The notes beneath the pieces were generated by a model. It was not told the DNA's origin and searched no databases. It worked only from the letters and a program-made list of their open reading frames with translations. Position numbers and translations under genes: made by a program. This document shows positions 59,077-64,000 of a DNA stretch of 64,000 bases, piece after piece (the first letter of the stretch is position 1; the number at the start of each line of letters is the position of its first letter). The stretch covers positions 1 through 64,000 of the forward strand of contig JAQBNU010000027.1 of NCBI GenBank assembly GCA_028288365.1. The letters run 5' to 3'. This DNA comes from Chitinophagaceae bacterium (lineage in GTDB: Bacteria > Bacteroidota > Bacteroidia > Cytophagales > Cytophagaceae).

Positions 59077-59568
59077 ATGCGCACGAGACTTTCCAATAAC
59101 AACCTGTTTCAAAAACTGTCCAATCGTATGTTGGATTTTCTTCAGGAAGGAGTAAGTCCGGAAAAACTGGCGCTGGCACTTGCCATTGGTATCACCGTTG
59201 GCATCCTTCCGCTACTTGGCACTACCACATTGATTTGTACGCTGCTTGCCTTTCGGTTAAGACTCAATATGGCTTTTTTGCAGCTGGTCAATTACATCGT
59301 ATATCCTATACAACTGTTGTTGTACATCCCATTTTTGGAAATAGGCGCTGGACTTTTTTCAAAAGAAAAATTTAATTATTCGTTGGAAGACATTACGCGA
59401 ATGCTAGCCGAAGATACAATGGGCACCATTGGTAAATTCTTTTTTGTAAACCTTGCCGGAATCCTGCTGTGGTTAATCATTGCACCGGTATTATTTGCAC
59501 TAAGCTATTTTATTGGACGAGCTATATTTAAAAAAATGGCAAAACAGTTTAATGGTGAATCACGTTGA
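59077..59568 (+). CDS. DUF2062 membrane protein
   Basis: 163 residues from ATG 59077; an upstream TTG at 59014 gives 21 extra residues of low quality. The pattern FLQEGVSPEKLALALAIGITVGILPLLGTTTLI, LVNYIVYPIQLLLYIPFLE (parts cited) and a final helix LSYFIGRAIFKKM is DUF2062, an inner-membrane family often linked to glycosyl transfer in other bacteria. Eighty bases separate it from the next gene. Confidence 0.82.
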   Translation: MRTRLSNNNLFQKLSNRMLDFLQEGVSPEKLALALAIGITVGILPLLGTTTLICTLLAFRLRLNMAFLQLVNYIVYPIQLLLYIPFLEIGAGLFSKEKFNYSLEDITRMLAEDTMGTIGKFFFVNLAGILLWLIIAPVLFALSYFIGRAIFKKMAKQFNGESR

Positions 59569-59647
59569 AAAAAGTAATCGTTAACAGATGTGGCCAAAAA
59601 AATTTCTATTTAAATAAATTGAAATAAAAGTCATAAGTAATTTTGAC

Positions 59648-61096
59648 ATGGACAAACTCAAAAAAATCTATCCCTACCTTTTTATTTTTTTATTCTTATT
59701 GGATATTGTGTACTCTTTTTATCAACACAGTCATGTGGAGTTGGATGGGGACATGGCAAGCATTATCCTACCGGGTGGCCACTATAAAAAAGTATTGGAA
59801 GATCCGTTTGGTCTAAGCGTGTTGTTGCACCACGAAGTCTATGCAGCGCCCAATCGATTTTTTGCACATTGGTCGATGTCCTCCTATTTTAAAATAGTAC
59901 CCGCTCTTTTACAAAACGTCTTTTCTCCCATCGATAGTATTTATTACGCAACTGCCTTAGCGAAAACGGCCATACAGGTACTCATCATTTACCTGTTGGC
60001 ATTGTACATTTCAGGAGAAAAAAACATCGGTAATAAAAACTGGTTATTGGTAGCTATCCTGATCATGCCTTTATTGCAAACATCAGGCTACAACGGATTG
60101 ATGGGTATCATTGACAAATCCATCACGTATACTTTTTTTTATGCGCTCTCGATGGTTTTACTACTGGCATTTTTCTATTCGTTTTATGTCTGTTTGTATG
60201 AACAACAAAAGACACGGTGGTCTTTGGCAAGCCATCTCCTGCTCCCTTTTTTAGCCATTGTATTGGCTTTTAATGGCCCACTTGTTCCTGGCGTTGTGAT
60301 ATTGGTTTGTAGCATGGTGGTCGTGAATTTTTCTCTCACTCATTATAAAAAACAAACAAGAGGCAACGCAGGAGAAAAAATAAAAAACGTATTTCTTCAA
60401 TTCCCCAAACCGCTATTTTTTCATTTTCTATTCGTAGGTATTCTGTGTTTATATTCTTTGTTCATTGGAATGAACAATATAGAAAACGATGGAGCCATAT
60501 CCGTATTTGAACGTTATGGACGTATACCGTATGGTTTGTTTGAAGTGTTTACTCAAAAAATAGGATTGCCTCTTTTATTAATTGTGCTGGCTATTAATTT
60601 ATTCATCATCCATTACCATCAAAAAGAAAATGAACAAAAGAAACGCATGTTCTTTTTATTTAAAGCGATAAGCGTGTTTTGCGTGGTATACATTCTTATG
60701 CTTCCTTTGGGAGGCTATCGCTCCTACCGCCCGGATATTGTACGCAGAGATACCATCATGCCGGTGATCCTTTGTTTGTTTTACATGTACGGCTATTCTA
60801 CTTATTATATCATTCAACAGGTAACGTTTAGAAAAAGAGAATTCTATTTCTTATTCATTGCGGTAGTTTTGATTTTATTTACGGCAGCAGATAATCCGAT
60901 TACTACAGATAACGATTGTGAAAGGGCAGCGTTAAAAACATTGGCAGAGTCTTCAGAAAAAACAGTGGAGCTCAGCAGCAATTGCAAAGTGATGTCCTGG
61001 GAGTTGATCACAAATCCTAAAAATTCAGAAACAAATACAGAGTTGCTCTACATTTGGCATGTGATACCTGAACATAAACTGTATTACCAAAAATAA
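59648..61096 (+). CDS. Polytopic membrane protein, possible GT-C-type
   Basis: 482 residues with about ten membrane helices and a large first loop (HVELDGDMASIILPGGHYKKVLEDPFGLSV). The Asp-containing loop after helix 1 and the total layout resemble GT-C glycosyltransferases, but no clear donor motif is seen. The C-terminal 60 residues are soluble, with a DCER and NCKVMSWEL segment. It is convergent with the following GT39-like gene, 9 bases away. Confidence 0.6.
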   Translation: MDKLKKIYPYLFIFLFLLDIVYSFYQHSHVELDGDMASIILPGGHYKKVLEDPFGLSVLLHHEVYAAPNRFFAHWSMSSYFKIVPALLQNVFSPIDSIYYATALAKTAIQVLIIYLLALYISGEKNIGNKNWLLVAILIMPLLQTSGYNGLMGIIDKSITYTFFYALSMVLLLAFFYSFYVCLYEQQKTRWSLASHLLLPFLAIVLAFNGPLVPGVVILVCSMVVVNFSLTHYKKQTRGNAGEKIKNVFLQFPKPLFFHFLFVGILCLYSLFIGMNNIENDGAISVFERYGRIPYGLFEVFTQKIGLPLLLIVLAINLFIIHYHQKENEQKKRMFFLFKAISVFCVVYILMLPLGGYRSYRPDIVRRDTIMPVILCLFYMYGYSTYYIIQQVTFRKREFYFLFIAVVLILFTAADNPITTDNDCERAALKTLAESSEKTVELSSNCKVMSWELITNPKNSETNTELLYIWHVIPEHKLYYQK

Positions 61097-61105
61097 GAAT
61101 AGCGT

Positions 61106-62578
61106 TTATTTTTTAAGCAAATAAACATCAAGATCCGTTCCTTTGTAATTGAGTTTCTTTGAAATGTAAGGTTTGGTAAACGCTGGCAATGGAGTGTTTC
61201 TTACCCAGATCAAATACGTAGCGCCTTTGCGAATGGATTTTTTAAACCATCGATCGGAGAATTCTCTCGGTTGACGGAAAGTAAAACCTTTGGTGTGGGT
61301 GAAATAAAGAAAGATGCATCTTGATTGATCCGGCCCTACAATGGTTAATGCTTTATCAGGAATCAGATCATCTAAGGCCTGTCTTTCTTTTTCATTGTAA
61401 AAATCTCTTGGTAGCGCTTCGTTGTCGTTTACAAAATTGTGAAATGTACCGGCAAAAGCAACGATGGGCAGACTGATAAGGATCAGTAAAACCAATAGAT
61501 ACTTTTGTCTTTCCAATAAGAATGCATATCCTTTTGCGGTGATGAGGAAGATTAGGGGAAGATAAGGAAACATATAATACATGTGCTCCGACATTTGATG
61601 CAGCTCCACGATGTGGTATACAAAAAGACCAAAGGCCCATACACCAAACATCCACAACGTTTCTTTACCAATTACTTTTTCTTTGAACACAACATAAAAA
61701 GCAACTACAAAAGGGATGAGGTTTGGTATGCTGATCAATTGCTCCGTAAAATGAGTATATAGATTTTTCCATAAGGTGTCGAGCCCCGCGGCTAGACTTT
61801 TAGCAGGTTTAAACGAAATACCAAAATCCGTCAATCCAGATGTTTCAATCATGCATAAGGCATAATCATACCAGGCAAGTGATATCCCTATTGAAAGAAT
61901 TCCAAATGCAGCTAACAAAATCAAATCAAGAATGGAATATTTTTTTTCCAGGAAAGAAAAAACAACCACTACTGCAATGGGGAAACCGATGGCTAAGTAT
62001 TGTATTTTAGTCAGTCCGGCAAGTGTAGTGAAAAATAAACTGAGAAAAAGGAGGTAATGCTTTTTACTTTCATTCCATACAAAGAAATAGTAGAGCCCCG
62101 CGATGGAAGTTGATAAAGAAACAATATCCGGAATGGCGGTGACAGAGTGATAATATAAAATCGGACTGAAGGTAAATGCCCATGTTCCGCAGAAGGCGAC
62201 TAAATAATCTTTAAAGAAAAAAAACGACAAGGCATAAAAATACCAGATGCCAAGTGCAAAATATAAAAAAGCAACCAGCCTGTTAATTCCGTCACTGTAA
62301 CCGAAGACTTTGCTAATGAGTGCAGCAGTATATTCAAAAGAAGGAAATTGCATGCCTGTCACGCCGTTAGTTCTTCCACGGTTATCGATACGTGGTTTGA
62401 AAAGATTCATACTTTCTTCTACATAGTTACGTGCTACAGTAGACGTATGACACTGCCTCCAGACATGTCCTCCCTTGGGTGGAAGGTTGAGGAAGAAAAT
62501 GTGTGAAAGGATATAAAACGAAAAAATAACAATGAGCCCCTGTTTCTTGTTAGAGAATATGTTGAATAGGTAGTTCAT
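61106..62578 (-). CDS. Probable GT-C glycosyltransferase (family 39/ArnT-like)
   Basis: 490 residues with about 11 membrane helices. The first loop has GGHVWRQCHTSTVARNYVEE, with basic and acidic residues, followed by FPSFEYTAALISKVFGYSDGINRL (parts cited), as in PMT/ArnT-type lipid-linked sugar transferases. The catalytic Asp of that family would be expected in the first loop, but the DE pair is not obvious. It may transfer a sugar to a lipid or protein at the outer face of the inner membrane (inference). Confidence 0.7.
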   Translation of the reverse strand: MNYLFNIFSNKKQGLIVIFSFYILSHIFFLNLPPKGGHVWRQCHTSTVARNYVEESMNLFKPRIDNRGRTNGVTGMQFPSFEYTAALISKVFGYSDGINRLVAFLYFALGIWYFYALSFFFFKDYLVAFCGTWAFTFSPILYYHSVTAIPDIVSLSTSIAGLYYFFVWNESKKHYLLFLSLFFTTLAGLTKIQYLAIGFPIAVVVVFSFLEKKYSILDLILLAAFGILSIGISLAWYDYALCMIETSGLTDFGISFKPAKSLAAGLDTLWKNLYTHFTEQLISIPNLIPFVVAFYVVFKEKVIGKETLWMFGVWAFGLFVYHIVELHQMSEHMYYMFPYLPLIFLITAKGYAFLLERQKYLLVLLILISLPIVAFAGTFHNFVNDNEALPRDFYNEKERQALDDLIPDKALTIVGPDQSRCIFLYFTHTKGFTFRQPREFSDRWFKKSIRKGATYLIWVRNTPLPAFTKPYISKKLNYKGTDLDVYLLKK

Positions 62579-62802
62579 TTATACGAATAGATGACTGTTA
62601 TAATCTATAAACTTAACACCATTAAGTAGATTATTAAACTATTTTGAGTTAAAACTTAAGGATAAGACCTGTGGAAAGTTCTACCCCATTGCCTTGAAAA
62701 GTAATTTGCTCCCGTCTACTTTAACCGTTCTTCCTGGACTGTGGTGTCGATCTGCTTGAAAGCCATAAGTGGTAGAGACGAGGTCTGCGGAAAAACAAGC
62801 AA

Positions 62803-62836
62803 TAAAAAAGCCACACTGTTTCGCAATGTGGCTTTC
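62803..62836 (-). terminator. Terminator for the beta-barrel gene
   Basis: On the minus strand AAAGCCACATTG pairs with CAGTGTGGCTTT (one G-T pair) around CGAAA, followed by T. It lies 19 bases after the stop at 62855. The 62579-62802 stretch upstream of it shows no gene. Confidence 0.82.
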
Positions 62837-62854
62837 TACAGAAAAGAAGTATGT

Positions 62855-63556
62855 TTAGAATTTTACAGCTAAACCGGTTGTCAATTCAAAATTGACCATG
62901 ACAAGGTGCATCGGTTTACCTGGTAAATCATAAGTACCGGTGTTGGTTTCTACCTGGCTTGTTTTCAAAGAATAAATTCCAAATCCTGCGTCAGCAAAGA
63001 AACCTATATGCTGTGTGAAGTACAAGCGCATACCAAAAGAAGGTTTTACATAACCGCCTTTAAGTGCGTACTGAAAGGAGCCGTCTGTTGACGTGATGTT
63101 ATTGTAAGTCGAACTATAGTAAATGTAATCGCTATTGTCTTCTACATAATTCAGAAAACTTAATCCAACACTTAAGCGAGTATACAATTCGAGTTTTTCT
63201 TTGCGTGCAAAGTGAAAGGCTCCAAATAATCCAAAGCTGTTGGCTGTTGACTTGTTAGCATTGGTATTGATATAAGATCCATGTTGAAAGGAACCACCGA
63301 TTCCAAACTTATTAGAGATCGCATACTCTGCAGATACAGGAAAAAGAACACCTGCGGAATAGTTCAGGTCAATGTCGTAAATATCTCCACTGGTGTGATT
63401 CAAATTAGCCGCGGTAAAATTGCGGTAACCGTAACCCACACCAATACCTACACCTCCGTTGAGGATGAAATTGTTTCTTTTAAAAGCCTGTGCAAAAACA
63501 GCAGTACTATTGATGCCGGTTAATAATACGGCAGCAAACAGAATGATTTTTTTCAT
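62855..63556 (-). CDS. Outer-membrane beta-barrel protein
   Basis: 233 residues with signal peptide MKKIILFAAVLLTGINSTAVFAQ. The mature part is glycine- and aromatic-rich beta strands (LNGGVGIGVGYGYRNF, YALKGGYVKPSFGMRLYF, HIGFFADAGFGIY) and ends VNFELTTGLAVKF, typical of OmpW/Opa-like barrels in Bacteroidota. No enzyme motif. The next gene (SlyD-like) is separated by a terminator at 63605. Confidence 0.85.
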   Translation of the reverse strand: MKKIILFAAVLLTGINSTAVFAQAFKRNNFILNGGVGIGVGYGYRNFTAANLNHTSGDIYDIDLNYSAGVLFPVSAEYAISNKFGIGGSFQHGSYINTNANKSTANSFGLFGAFHFARKEKLELYTRLSVGLSFLNYVEDNSDYIYYSSTYNNITSTDGSFQYALKGGYVKPSFGMRLYFTQHIGFFADAGFGIYSLKTSQVETNTGTYDLPGKPMHLVMVNFELTTGLAVKF

Positions 63557-63604
63557 GTGAGAAAATAAGATGTTAAGATGTAAAAAAGTAAATCAGAAAA
63601 TTTT

Positions 63605-63644
63605 AAAAAACAGTGAGCTGGTCTTATACGGCTCACTGTTAAAA
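63605..63644 (-). terminator. Terminator for the SlyD-like gene
   Basis: AACAGTGAGC pairs with GCTCACTGTT around a 12-base loop, with T on the minus-strand 3' side. It lies 43 bases after the SlyD-like stop at 63687. Confidence 0.8.
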
Positions 63645-63686
63645 CAAAATGTTTTTGCATCACTCGGTTACGAGCGGTGTTTTTTA

Positions 63687-64000
63687 TTAATGATGATGTC
63701 CATGAGGACCGTGTACATGACCGTGGTCCAGCTCTTCAGCCGTTGCTTCTCTTACATCAGCAATGGTGCCGGAGAAGAATAAATTTTTACCAGCTAATGG
63801 ATGATTGAAGTCCATAACAACCACATCGGATTTCACTTCGACTACCGTGCCATTCATCGCATGACCGTCCTGATCGCGCATAGGAAGCACGTTACCGGCT
63901 TTCACCATGTTTTCATCAATTTTGCCTTCGAATTCAAAAATGTTTTTTGGCAATTCAACAATGGCTTCTTCATCGTATTCACCGTATCCATTTTCTGAAG
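63687..64000 (-). CDS. SlyD-like FKBP peptidyl-prolyl isomerase, 5' end cut by the window
   Basis: The minus frame is open to the last base, so the start lies outside. The visible 104 residues end with DFNHPLAGKNLFFSGTIADVREATAEE and a His-rich tail HGHVHGPHGHHH. The VVVMDFNHPLAG motif is the SlyD/FKBP active-site signature; the insert-in-flap chaperone region (ELPKNIFEFEG to NVLPMRD) is present. The His-rich tail can bind nickel or other metals, as in SlyD. Confidence 0.88.
   Translation of the reverse strand, partial: SENGYGEYDEEAIVELPKNIFEFEGKIDENMVKAGNVLPMRDQDGHAMNGTVVEVKSDVVVMDFNHPLAGKNLFFSGTIADVREATAEELDHGHVHGPHGHHH

Noticed and set aside
1-64000. tRNA, rRNA or riboswitch genes
   Set aside because: I looked for GGTTCGA-type T loops and paired ends by eye on both strands and found no convincing set; a covariance-model search would be needed to exclude them.

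Overview
The window looks like chromosomal DNA from a free-living Bacteroidota bacterium, probably of the Chitinophagales/Sphingobacteriia type (inference from gene families; no 16S rRNA is present). The evidence is several secreted proteins with type IX secretion (T9SS) C-terminal sorting domains, Bacteroidota-type promoters (TTG, about 19-22 bases, TAnnTTTG), Bacteroidota-restricted families (DUF6526, the MSYQN-type family) and many small signal-peptide or beta-barrel proteins. No rRNA, tRNA, CRISPR array, integrase or transposase gene was found.

Layout. 1-2.4 kb: the end of a CDS, a phased 21-bp tandem array (226-446), then a histidine kinase whose N-terminus matches the plant ethylene-receptor sensor domain residue for residue, with a single-domain response regulator. 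2.4-6.6 kb: a conserved Bacteroidota protein, a decayed fragment, and a co-directional run of uncharacterised envelope and TerB-like/PH-like genes (3333-6618). 6.7-9.1 kb: a conspicuously AT-rich islet with a ParA-type ATPase, a SIR2-like DUF4917 protein and a convergent XRE regulator, a candidate defence module. 9.3-30 kb: T9SS cargo proteins, an HD hydrolase, an alcohol dehydrogenase, a beta-helix protein, aquaporin, a GH18-fold protein with a broken active site, lemA-htpX, a secreted glycoside hydrolase and a 540-residue TPR protein. The intergenic spaces hold at least three families of palindromic repeats.

30-47 kb: two paralogous one-helix membrane proteins, dipeptide epimerase, an rRNA pseudouridine synthase, a large T9SS beta-helix protein, a YwbE-like protein, a DUF6526 gene with a 5-bp slippage frameshift, an AT-rich T9SS type-B protein, malQ, a cbpA-cbpM-SET operon, a DUF4136 lipoprotein and a divergent NmrA/HxlR pair with overlapping promoters. 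47-64 kb: a VWA protein and MoxR-like ATPase pair, a GAF histidine kinase, a Lys-rich secreted peptide, a three-gene heavy-metal RND efflux operon, two multi-membrane proteins of which one is a probable GT-C glycosyltransferase, a beta-barrel protein and a SlyD-like isomerase cut by the window end.

The most notable items are the ethylene-receptor-like kinase, the ParA/SIR2-like islet, the phased 21-bp palindrome array, the ~160-bp inverted-repeat elements (one arm of which carries a second palindrome inserted into it), the GH18 protein lacking its catalytic Glu, and the SET-domain gene in the DnaJ-type chaperone operon. All function calls rest on motif recognition by eye; no database search was run.
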